Shown here piece by piece: positions 54,723 through 63,619 of a stretch of DNA of 64,000 nucleotides. The translations under genes were made by a program, and so were the position numbers. This DNA is from Turritopsis dohrnii (Eukaryota; Cnidaria; Hydrozoa; Anthoathecata; Oceaniidae): the NCBI GenBank assembly GCA_027922465.2, contig BQMF02000330.1:62001-126000 (forward strand), in the 5' to 3' direction. The notes under the pieces were generated by a model. The model was not told the origin of the DNA, searched no databases, and saw nothing but the letters and a program-made list of their open reading frames with translations. Position 1 is the stretch's first letter. Each line of letters opens with the position of its first letter.

Positions 54723-55400
54723 TCAAACACTCTGAATTAAACCTTTAACTTCAATAAAAATATCAATGCCAAAGCTTTCTGAATCCCTCAAAAAATCAAG
54801 CTGCAATATGCGTTCCAAAACATCTTCTGGAAATGGATTCGATACGTCTTCAACGTCTACAGATGAAAGACCATCATCAGAAGGAGAAGGAACTCTTGGA
54901 TCAAAGCCGAACCAAGAAAGGTCATCTGATCCAGGAGTGGAGAAAACATCCGCAACTTGATGTTGTTCTCGATTTTGAACATCCATTATTCCATTCATCC
55001 AAATCTTTTGTGACGACCAATTTCTTTCGGTTCTAGTAGCTGTAGCTAACTTAACTATTTTGTTTCTCTCACGTTTAAAGAATTCGAAGTCACTTCTAAG
55101 TATCAAGGAAAGTTTACTGTGAAAAAACTGAACCAGTGCTTCTCTGATAGCACCTTCATTTATTGAAGAGTCCAAATTAACAATCCCTTTGATGATGATC
55201 ATGTCCTGTTCCAATTGATATTCTTCCAATTCATCTTCCAGACATAGATGGAGCAGCCAAACATTTACTGCTTTTCCAGTTGGTGCTTTCTCTTTTCCTG
55301 ACATCCTTGGTCTTCTCCTCGTCCAGCTGTTGTGACAGAACTGCTTGCTACAATAGCAGAATTTGGAAGAGATGCAGCAGCCTTGTGCTCTTCTAAACAT
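54723..55400 (-). CDS. 225-residue protein carried by the 2-kb element
   Basis: Intact frame from ATG at 55400. The first 25 residues are Cys-rich (six Cys), followed by a basic patch Arg-Arg-Arg-Pro-Arg. Residues about 70-116 read Asp-Leu/Asp-Ser then Ser-Asp-Phe-Glu-Phe-Phe-Lys-Arg-Glu-Arg-Asn-Lys-Ile, a pattern I associate with proteins found next to G2E3-like HECT domains in cnidarians and fish. Residues 150-190 are acidic and Ser-rich (Phe-Ser-Thr-Pro-Gly-Ser, Pro-Ser-Pro-Ser-Asp-Asp). No catalytic signature is visible. It may be captured cargo from the HECT-type family. I am unsure of the family. Confidence 0.45.
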   Translation of the reverse strand: MFRRAQGCCISSKFCYCSKQFCHNSWTRRRPRMSGKEKAPTGKAVNVWLLHLCLEDELEEYQLEQDMIIIKGIVNLDSSINEGAIREALVQFFHSKLSLILRSDFEFFKRERNKIVKLATATRTERNWSSQKIWMNGIMDVQNREQHQVADVFSTPGSDDLSWFGFDPRVPSPSDDGLSSVDVEDVSNPFPEDVLERILQLDFLRDSESFGIDIFIEVKGLIQSV

Positions 55401-55749
55401 GTTAGTTGCTGTGGCAGCTGCACTGGATTGAGTTTGATGAGATTGAGTTTATTTATCTCTTCTTGAACAATGTTTCGGATATGTTAACCATCTTTTATAT
55501 TTCAATTTTAACAAAAACAAAATAAAGGAGGGTAAATGTGATACAGCCAGAATTATCACACCAACTCTCCACCTAAATATTTACGCTCCATGACATGAGC
55601 GCAAAGGTATTTTCTGCATGTTATTCCTGCCATTTTCATACGCCATGCGCTTATCTCAGTTTTAATTTTGCAGACCAGATTTAGCTTACGGAATATCCTT
55701 GAATATAATTTTGTCTTGCATAAAATAAACGCCGTTGAATATGAATGCA

Positions 55750-55895
55750 TCAAGTAACTTCTTAAGTGTTAATGAATCTTTTGCTTGAATTTGAAAGAAA
55801 ATTTTCTTAAGAATGTAAAGTGTCTTTAACATGAATAAAAAATTCCTTGAACGTAAATAACAGTTTCTTGAATGTAAATGCGAATGCGTATCTTG
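55750..55895 (-). repeat. right minisatellite array of the 2-kb element
   Basis: Five or six units of the same 20-24-bp motif as the left array, inverted. Units vary more here (for example TTTCTTGAATGTAAAT on the plus strand). Confidence 0.85.
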
Positions 55896-55921
55896 AATTT
55901 TGCTACAAATGAACAACCATA

Positions 55922-56310
55922 TAGGGTTTGTATTAATATTAGTTACATCATCTACGTATTCTATGTTGATCATAAAATTAGACATTTTTGTAGAATAGCG
56001 GTCATCATGTGTCAATTACATTTTGCATATGTATGATCAATGTGTTGTTCTTTCATGGCTCTGGCTAGATAGAATGTAAATGGATTGGCGCTTTACAATC
56101 ACCTTGAGGAACACCCGCGTTGGTTTCAAATGAGGTGCTCATAGATTTCTCACATTTTATTTGCAAGTTGGTTTTAAGCATCAACCTAAGCATGTGTAAC
56201 TCATCACCATTTATAACTGTTGACAGTTCTTCCATTAAAGTATTTCTGTCGACGGTATCGAAAGCTTTACTCATATCCAGTAGTAACTGAAAAACAAGGT
56301 GATTTTGTGA
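55922..56310 (-). pseudogene. non-LTR retrotransposon RT, catalytic piece
   Basis: Minus strand. Asp-Met-Ser-Lys-Ala-Phe-Asp-Thr-Val (around 56280-56250) and Gly-Val-Pro-Gln-Gly-Asp (around 56115) are RT motifs. The catalytic Tyr-Val-Asp-Asp lies at 55958-55947. A frameshift and stops lie between 56065 and 56010. The frame runs into the border of the 2-kb element and resumes at 53902 after one copy of TAGGGT. The 5' part (endonuclease, ORF1) is missing. Confidence 0.8.
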
Positions 56311-56872
56311 TGTTACAGCTTACAGTAAGAATTTAAGTAGCAAAAACGTGTTCAGTGATACTGCCACCTGATCGGTAGGCTGCTTAAGCTTTAGGTATTG
56401 TTTGATCAATTCTGTGATATGTTTACTGTGATATGTTCACGAAAAACGTCCATTTTACCAAAGACTACACATACAAAAATTGATTGACAACAAAAACATC
56501 GTAATTGTACTTGGTGACAATGACTCGTGCGTTTTCGTTATGAACAAGAGCAATTATGTCGACAAAATACTAGCAATGATTGACAAGTCGATTGCTGACG
56601 GAGTTTATACGCCAACAGATGACACAACATTGCACGACCTGAGGAATTTCAAAGATTTTCTATACAGAAACTTTGAGAAATGTAAAGGCTACAATGACAT
56701 GATCCTTAAATCAGGAACACCAGCACAACTTCATTGGCTTGCAAAAACGCATAAATTTGATAGTATCGCCGACGTCACTCTAGAATGTTTCAAAATCCGT
56801 CCAATCATCGCACAGATTGGAACTTGCTTATATAATGCTGCCCAAATCATCGCAAATTATTTAAAGCCGTTA

Positions 56873-57133
56873 GTCTACAAGCCCCCACAAAATATTTGGG
56901 AAAAACCCCTTCCCCCTGATCTCAATGTTGTACGAAGTGCTGCTAGGCCCCCAAGTGCTTATCTTCACTCCAGAAACATTCTGTTGTCTTTCAACGTAAA
57001 CAACATTGAATTTGGAGGAAGGGGGGGGGGGGGGGGGGGGGGGGGGACCTTTCATCTGCACTTGCAGGGGTATTTTCCCTTTTAAAACCATTTTTTTAAG
57101 TTTTCCCAATATATTTCGTGGAGGGTTGTAGGA
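56873..57133. mobile_element. 261-bp MITE with poly-G core
   Basis: Ends CTACAAGCCCCCACAAAATA and the inverse of CTACAACCCTCCACGAAATA, with further matches to GGGAAAA. TA stands on both sides (56871-56872 and 57134-57135), fitting a Tc1/mariner-type insertion, though a different boundary is possible. It interrupts the Penelope-like frame. A run of 26 G lies at 57021-57046. Confidence 0.75.
57021..57046. repeat. 26-base poly-G run
   Basis: Uninterrupted G tract, exceptional in this AT-rich sequence. Length may be unreliable in the assembly. Confidence 0.8.
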
Positions 57134-57962
57134 TAATGAATACATAATTAAAAATACTCATGACTTCTCTGAGATGATAAAGGATCAGTCTGCACTTGAC
57201 CTGAATGAGGAGAACGTGTCTTATGACGTCACGTCACTGTTTACGAACGTTCCCATTGTTGAAACCTTTGACTATATTTTGGAGAAAACTTACGAGAAGT
57301 GTAAGTTACCTAATTGTGTAGCAAATTGACTACAGAGAGTACTTTCATGTTTCAATCACAGTTCTTAAAACAGACTGATGGTTGGGCTATGGGAGGACCT
57401 CTTTCAGTCATCTTCTCCGACAAAACTAGAGAGTGAGCGCATTCAACCACTTAAACTTAAGTTTAACAAGCGTTTTGTTGATGATGTCATTAATTGCCTG
57501 AAAAAGAATGAACACGATGAAATGTTTGAGAATTTGAACAATTATCTTCCTAAAATCAAGTTCAAGATAGAAATAAATTCCGAAAGATTTTTAAACACGA
57601 AGATCAATATTGCAAATGGTCACGTAACAACTTCAGTGTTTCGAAAAAGCACAAAATTACCCGTCCATTGGTCTTCTCAAGTCCCGAAACGATTTCTCAG
57701 AAATGCTATACCGTGACCTCTACCGCTCACATAATATCAGCAATCGTAGCGGAGCGATCCCATACATTTTTTTGATCATTTTTGATCATGTTAATTTACG
57801 TTTTACGAGCCGATACATTTTTGGTGGACACACTGTATAGCGCGAAATTTTAAATTTTTAAAATTCAACTTTGTATACGGCCACCAGTAATTACAACACG
57901 GATGGTACAAAGGAAATTTTGTTGATGTTATTCTATCTCTTTTCGTATTTCTATGCTCACAC

Positions 57963-58170
57963 ACAGACACCTGATAGTATTGCAAAAGTTACTTAGCAAA
58001 GACCTTTATGTGTTTTCCTACTTATGGCTCATTTCAATCCTAAAGGTGTTTACTACATTCTTCGTAAGTTTACTATAAATCTCAGAGTTACAACATTTCT
58101 CGAAGAAAATTTATTATATTTGTCGGAGTTGTTACATTTGTTGGAGTTATTGCATTTGTCGGTGTAACAA
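57963..58170 (-). repeat. right inverted repeat of the composite block
   Basis: Inverse partner of 52851-53020. It contains three to four units like TTTGTCGGAGTTGTTACA and the AAAGACCTTTATGTGTTTT segment. It directly follows the Penelope-like relic. Confidence 0.75.
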
Positions 58171-58296
58171 CTGGCTGCAATACGCCACAACACAATAAAT
58201 ACTTTGGAAGTTTTGATGTTTATTAGAAAAAACGGATTTATTCTGTATGTTGCCGATAGTGGTTTAAAGGAAACACTTTTTGCTGTTAGGGTTTCT

Positions 58297-58322
58297 TAAA
58301 GAGTCTATTGACGGATGAAAAA
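58297..58322 (-). repeat. inverted copy of the dispersed 25-bp motif
   Basis: TTAAAGAGTCTATTGACGGA and the following TGAAA occurs here on the plus strand. The inverse occurs at 61529-61554 and, with one change, at 20044-20068. The 58.3 and 61.5 kb copies face each other and may be the ends of one element. Confidence 0.7.
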
Positions 58323-58745
58323 TGTAAATATTATGATCACGTAATCATAACACAAAATGAAAACAAAACTAGCCATGTGGCAGAACTAGCCATGTAGCTT
58401 TAGCAGTTAGTAAAAATGACACAGGTGGGGCCCCTGGCTGGACACAACTCAAAACATTGATGCTGGGGGAGGGGGCATTTGAATTCTTCATGAAAAACAT
58501 CAGTTTTGCCACAATTTATGTCCGGGATTGTAGCCATGTAGCTTTAGCAGTTAGAAAAAATGACACAGTATGGGGTTTACAAGGACATTAGTCATTTCAA
58601 TTATGTATAGTGACACCATAAAAAACTATTTCAAAGTATTTATCTGTTTTCATTCCAAACCTTGTTGCCAGGTTACTTAAAAATTATAGCCAGATTTCAG
58701 TATATCTACAAAAAGTTTCACTATTTATTATAAAGTAAAAACTAC

Positions 58746-59052
58746 TTATTTATTTTATTTACGAATGTTTACCCAGGATAGCCTCTTCAGTTCCTTAAGG
58801 TACTGTTATCAATGAGGGTCCTGCGAAGGAGGTCCTAGAGCATTTAAAGCCCCCATTTGGGCTACGGAAGCTGTAATGACAGAAACCGCTCAACTAGACA
58901 ACCACCCCAGACATCATTCCTACTCTCTTGCTGAGTGCTAAGCAGAGAGGAGTGATTCACACTGTTATAGTCGCTGGCATGACTCGGTCGGGGATTGAAC
59001 CCGCGACCTCCCGAACAGGAAGCGAGCACTCTACCACAAGGCTACCAGTCGG
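58746..59052 (-). mobile_element. tRNA-derived SINE
   Basis: On the minus strand the head (59052-58981) reads as a decayed tRNA: an A-box-like TAGCCTTGTGG and a B box GGTTCAATCCC (complement of 58991-59001). A body of about 220 bp follows, containing GTGTGAATCACTCCTCTCTG and AGCACTCAGCAAGAGAGTAG. This resembles the conserved central domain of metazoan Nin/Meta-SINEs as I recall it. The 3' end is an A/T-rich short repeat (AAAT units at 58746-58760). SINEs are transcribed by RNA polymerase III and mobilised by LINEs. Confidence 0.8.
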
Positions 59053-59726
59053 TAAACTCATTATTTACAATTTGAGATTTCAACAATCCTTAAAGTTTTT
59101 CTAGATCAAGTTGACTATACAAAAACTTGGTCGATAGTATCCAGGTGCAATTTTTTCTCCATTAGTTGTTGTCACTTCTTAACGAAACAAGTGAAGAAGT
59201 GTCATGGAATTTGATACATCTACATCAACAAGGGTATCGTCAGAGATTGTTACTTCTTCACCAGTTTCCTCCTCAACATTCTCTACAATTCACCACGATG
59301 ATAATATAAGAATCACAGATTTCTGACATATATTAACATTCACAAATAAAGACATCATTCCTTTTGAAGTAAAATTTTACTTCAAAACTTTCCACACTTT
59401 TAATATTGAATTTTTTTATCTTCATTATGTTATTGAAGCGTTATAAACAACAACAAAAATCTTTGTAAAAACATCTTCAACCACAATCAGAAATTATAAA
59501 TGTATAAGTCGTCAGTCGTTCATCCATTAATATCCTCGCAATCAGCATTTGTTAGGGAGCAAATCGTATTTCTGTAGCTTTTTAGATAAAATATCAACCC
59601 CAGAAAGTAAATATATAAGTTCTGAGTTCAACATAAAGTGTATAAATAAAGCAATGTAGAACCAGCTTTTCAGAAAAACTATTCATTTTTGACTCCAAAG
59701 CATTCTTGTTCGAAAGATTTGTTTAT
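59053..59726. other. no gene seen
   Basis: AT-rich sequence. The last 25 bases (59704-59725) are the left half of the dispersed repeat interrupted by the HINE-like pair. Confidence 0.4.
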
Positions 59727-60558
59727 ACTAGCCGCCAAGGCGGCGTCGCTCGCCGCCCATATCCACCTGCTCTGTATCACTCTATCAATAAACGTCAAAT
59801 TTCCTTATAAACGGCTCGTACAACTTGTGCTCAACCAGAAGAATATTCGAAGTCACAACCTCAGGTAAAACCAATCTTTTATCAATGTAACAATACACTC
59901 AAAACGTAGAGAGAGAAAACTTCAACTTTTTATTAGCTTTTGTTTTAAAAAAGTTACGCGCTCTAACATGGGTGCTATCAAACAGGAGGAAAATGGTTTC
60001 TCTTCTTAAAAAGTTCACACGGAAAAGAGAAAAAAGGCACGTGCTAAATGAATAAATAGAATAAAAAAACGTTCGATCAGAACGCTTAACAATTAAAAGA
60101 AGAAATTAATTTATTAAAAGAAAAGAAAAAAAAAAAAAACATTTTGTTTTGATATCGGTTTTTAAACATCGGTTTCTAAAGATTTTGATTGCTCAAAATA
60201 AAAGTTCACCCGTCTCAGACAGTCAGGCAAGAGTTAGTGGCAAACCGAACGTATGCTGCCACGTTCTGCCACTGCTGCTTTTTGTCCAAAATGTTTAATC
60301 ACTTAGTTTCTTGGTATTTAGTTGATGTACTGTTTTCAAAGCCAAGTCAACGTGGAATATAAAACTAACAATAATGATAAAAACAAAACGTTATTCCTAT
60401 TAGTTCATCAGCCAAGAAAAGTCACATTCGATTGGGGTTGCAATGTATTTGCTTCGAACTCACGTCGCACACAAAAAAAGAAATATTTTCACTCACAACT
60501 TAATCTACCATTTTGCGTGACTTACAAACAGACGGAGAATCGGCTATTAATATATAGA
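59727..60558 (+). mobile_element. HINE/pearl-like repeat, copy B
   Basis: Begins TACTAGCCGCCAAGGCGGCG with a GC-rich hairpin (GCCGCC and GGCGGC) and ends CGGCTATTAATATATAGA. It closely matches copies A and C over its whole length, but its tetranucleotide tract is reduced to about two units. It abuts copy C with shared terminal bases. Confidence 0.85.
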
Positions 60559-61381
60559 CTAGCCGCCAAGGCGGCGTCGCTCGCCGCCCATGTCCACCTG
60601 CTCTGTATCACTGTATCAATAAACGTCAAATTTCCTTATAAATGGCTCGTACAACTTTTGTTCAACCAGAAGCAGATTCGAAGTCACAACTTCTGGTAAA
60701 ACCAATCTTTCATCAGTGTAACAATACACTCAAAACGTAGAGAGAGAAAACTTCAACTTTTTATTAGCTTTTGTTTTAAAAAAGTTACGCACTCTAACAT
60801 GGGTGCCATCAAACGTAAGGGGGAAATCGTTTCTCTTCTTAAAAAGATCACACACGGGAGGAGAGAAAAAAAGGCATGTGCTAAATGAATAAAGTGAATA
60901 AAAAAAAAACGTTCGATCTGAAGCGCATAACAATGAAAAAAAGAAATTAAATTATTAAAAGGAAAGAAAAAAAAATTTTGTTTCATGAATTTATTTTTTT
61001 TTTGTCTACGGTTTTTAAACATTTTGATTGCTCGAAAAAAAAGTTTACCCGTCTCAGACAGTCAGGCAAACATATGTTAGGCTACACTGGCAAGCATGCT
61101 GCCAAGTTCTGCCACTGCTGCTTTTTGTCCAAAATGTTTAATCAGTTAGTTTCTTTGTATTTAGTTGATGTATTGTTTTCAAAGCCAACGTAGTCAACGT
61201 AGTCCTTGGAATATAAAACTAACAATAATAATAAAAACAAAACGTTATTCCTATAAGTTCATCAGCCAAAAAAAGTCACGTTCGATTGGGGTTGCAATGT
61301 ATTTGCTTCGAACTCACGTCGCACACAAAAAAAGAAATAATTTCGCTCACAACTCAATCTACCATTTTGCGTGACTTACAA

Positions 61382-61413
<32 letters not shown>

Positions 61414-61436
61414 AGAATCGGCTATTAATATATAGA
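60559..61436 (+). mobile_element. HINE/pearl-like repeat, copy C
   Basis: Same start and end sequences as copy B. The tetranucleotide tract is expanded (CAAACAAACA then about nine CAGA units, 61378-61415). Copies B and C form a head-to-tail pair, a pattern known for rolling-circle elements. Confidence 0.85.
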
Positions 61437-62854
61437 TTAACGCCATTTACCAATTTAGAATTTTAATTGAGCATCGGTTTTTGTGAATAGTGATCGAGTT
61501 AAAAGTTAAACCGCTGTGCATTCCATTGTATTTCATCCGTCAATAGACTCTTTAAAGAACGAACGTCAAACATTGATAACATTGATGGTGGGGAAGGGGG
61601 GGCTCATGACGTGAATTTCATGCTTATTGCCACAATATTTTGTCCGGGATTGTAGAAATGATTTTTATTTTTTTATTTTTTAATTTTAAGGGGTCAAATT
61701 CCTTGTTTTTACAAAGTGAAAGTGAAACTTATTAAGACGGTTTATTTTGAAAACATGCTGCATAAGTACGTCAATGTTGAGGCACAACAGAAAGAGAGCA
61801 GATGACAACAAAGGAAGAGCAAGAAGCGGTGTGTAGTGAAGAGTGTTTGGATGACGATGAAAATTTTGATTATAGCTCTGATGAAGAAAACGATTGCCAA
61901 TACGTTGAAAGTTATTCATGTGAACCGAAGTATTCGAACAAAGAGCTGCAAAAATGGGGACTCTGTGTAGTGGTGGAGATTCAGAGAGTGATTCTTCTGA
62001 CGGTAGCGGAAGCGAAGATGACGATGAGAATTCTAGCCGATTAGAAAATTATGGTGTTCTGGCACACACTGCTGTACCATGCCCTCATTAGTGGAGTGCA
62101 ATGTTGCAAGGAGTGTTCCAAACCTACTGCATTTTTTTTAACAAATATTCTGAAAGCTGTTATTTCGTTTCTCATATTCTACATGTGAACAGGTAGTTTA
62201 TCTCATTAATTATTCATAATAAATCACTCTTTCACCCTCCTGCACCAATCAAGACGACTCTGAAAAAGAAGTATTCTGAATGATAAAAACGCCTGCGATG
62301 AAGCGCCAAAAAGTAAAAATGAAAAATATTCGTTAAACAATATTTAAAATGTTTCTTTCAAGAACAACTAGAAGCCTCAGGGCTTGAACAATTTCCGCAT
62401 CAGGCCTAGAGGAAATAGCTTTATGCTACTTTTCAAGATATCTGAATGACTATCCATTCTGTTCTTGTTGCTTACGTGAGAACAGGTCTATCACAATTCC
62501 CAAAATATGACTTATGGTTCACATGAAGAATAAAATGATATTCGATAGAAGTGAACCCAAATCATTTGAAAATCGGGGAAAAATCAGGGAAGTAACTGCC
62601 AACTTTAATATCAGGACCTTCCAATTGTTCTTTGTGCACACCTTCCAAATTTTCCCAGAAATGTGAATTTGGTAATATATTTAAGTAAACATTACATGAA
62701 ATTGTTCATAACTTGCATTAATAGGAGCAGGAGAAACTTGGGCTTTTCAAAGATTTTCCATGACATTTAACAGCATTACAAGAAGATAAAAATTATATAC
62801 ATAACTTAAATCAACATAACATACAATATGAAAATCTATTTCTACTAAACCTGC
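61437..62854. other. mostly no gene; right half of dispersed repeat and an acidic frame
   Basis: 61437-61556 is the right half of the dispersed repeat. At 61568-61655 a segment with TGTCCGGGATTGTAG resembles 58450-58540. The frame at 61802-62044 is rich in Asp, Glu and Ser (Ser-Ser-Asp-Glu-Glu), and another frame continues the acidic character to about 62088. This may be a frameshifted acidic leader of an unknown protein. Confidence 0.35.
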
Positions 62855-63019
62855 CAGTGGCGGATCCAGAGGTGAGCAGCTACTTGTGTTGGAGAGTGTT
62901 AGCAATTTAAACATAAAAAAAAAAGGTTCACATAATCCCATTGATAACATGAACTGAATTCACAACTTATGTTAATGTGCTTCTCCACAAGTTGCGACTA
63001 CACTCTAGATCCACCACTG
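62855..63019. mobile_element. 165-bp hAT-like MITE, copy 2
   Basis: Termini CAGTGGCGGATCCAGAGG and the inverse CTAGATCCACCACTG. The sequence matches the reverse complement of the copy at 15556-15720 over most of its length. The flanking 5-mers are CCTGC and TCTGC, a 5-bp duplication with one change. Confidence 0.85.
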
Positions 63020-63143
63020 TCTGCATATTACCACTTCTATAGAGTCTATAAATAACACCAATGTGCATGAAAAGACAAATAGCACAATAAAACTTTGTTA
63101 GAATCTGTATGAAAATGTTTTTTTTGAATATGATATACCTTAA

Positions 63144-63546
63144 TGGGATTTTTTTTGCGTGGACTAATTTTTGCGAGCGAACGTTTGAGAACGTTTTGCG
63201 TGGATTAATTTTTTCGATTCAGAGCTTCTCAAGGAAAATGTTTGGATATATATTTGCGAATGGGCACAAAGTGCAATGTGTGTACTTTATAATATAGCTT
63301 AGAAGTAGCAGCAAAAATCACCATTTCCATGCCTGCCATATTGCAAAAATCAATGGGTGCTTGATAAGCACAAGGAAATAGTTAATATATGAAAGGTACG
63401 CAGAGCCAAAAAATGAGCAAATAAAATCATGAAATTTTGGGTGGATTTATTTTCGGGAATCGTTCATGTCTTGATGTTTTGCGTGGATTTATTTTGGGCA
63501 AATTTGCAAAAGTTGCAAAACTTAATCCACGCAAAAAAAAATCCCC
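63144..63546. mobile_element. 403-bp TTAA-flanked MITE
   Basis: Ends TGGGATTTTTTTTGCGTGGA and the inverse of GGGGATTTTTTTTTGCGTGG. TTAA is present on both sides (63140-63143 and 63547-63550). TGCGTGGATT motifs recur inside both ends in inverse orientation. TTAA targets are used by piggyBac and Kolobok elements. Non-coding. Confidence 0.85.
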
Positions 63547-63589
63547 TTAACCCTACCTGCTGTGGGCTTTTTGGCTCCCTCAAACCCAT

Positions 63590-63616
63590 AAGGGGGGGCA
63601 CTTTGTGCCCCCCCTT
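63590..63616. repeat. perfect GC-rich hairpin
   Basis: A 12-bp perfect stem, AAGGGGGGGCAC with its inverse, and a TTT loop. It lies just outside the TTAA MITE. Function unknown. Confidence 0.9.
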
Positions 63617-63619
63617 CAC

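Larger units (their letters stand above)
53903..55921. mobile_element. 2,019-bp unclassified DNA element with minisatellite ends
   Basis: Inserted in the LINE RT. Both ends start TATGGTTG(C/T)TCATTTGTA (the right one inverted). The 6-bp TAGGGT flanks both sides (53897-53902 and 55922-55927). Next to each end lies an array of 20-24-bp units like TTATTCACATTCAAGAAACT, in opposite orientation at the two ends (53932-54130 and 55750-55895). The centre carries the 225-residue frame at 54723-55400. No transposase is recognised, so the element is probably non-autonomous or of an unfamiliar type. Confidence 0.85.
56420..57790 (+). pseudogene. Penelope-like element reverse transcriptase, broken
   Basis: Plus strand. 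56480-56872 encodes the N-terminal part with Ala-Lys-Thr-His-Lys-Phe and Phe-Lys-Ile-Arg-Pro-Ile-Ile, then Leu-Lys-Pro-Leu, a Penelope-like signature. A MITE interrupts at 56873-57133. The frame resumes with Ser-Tyr-Asp-Val-Thr-Ser-Leu-Phe-Thr-Asn-Val (around 57215-57250). Gln-Thr-Asp-Gly-Trp-Ala-Met-Gly-Gly-Pro-Leu-Ser follows near 57370, and the catalytic Arg-Phe-Val-Asp-Asp at 57471-57485. The thumb region ends near 57716 with a frameshift. Several stops and shifts show it is dead. Penelope elements prime on DNA ends and often carry complex terminal repeats. No GIY-YIG domain is seen. Confidence 0.85.

Noticed and set aside
56870..57145. Proline-rich protein on the minus strand
   Set aside because: The proline run comes from the poly-G tract inside a MITE.
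58981..59052. Functional tRNA gene on the minus strand
   Set aside because: The stems are not well paired, and the sequence continues into a SINE-like body with an AAAT tail.
63590..63616. Bacterial-type terminator
   Set aside because: The hairpin is not followed by a T run and the DNA is eukaryotic.
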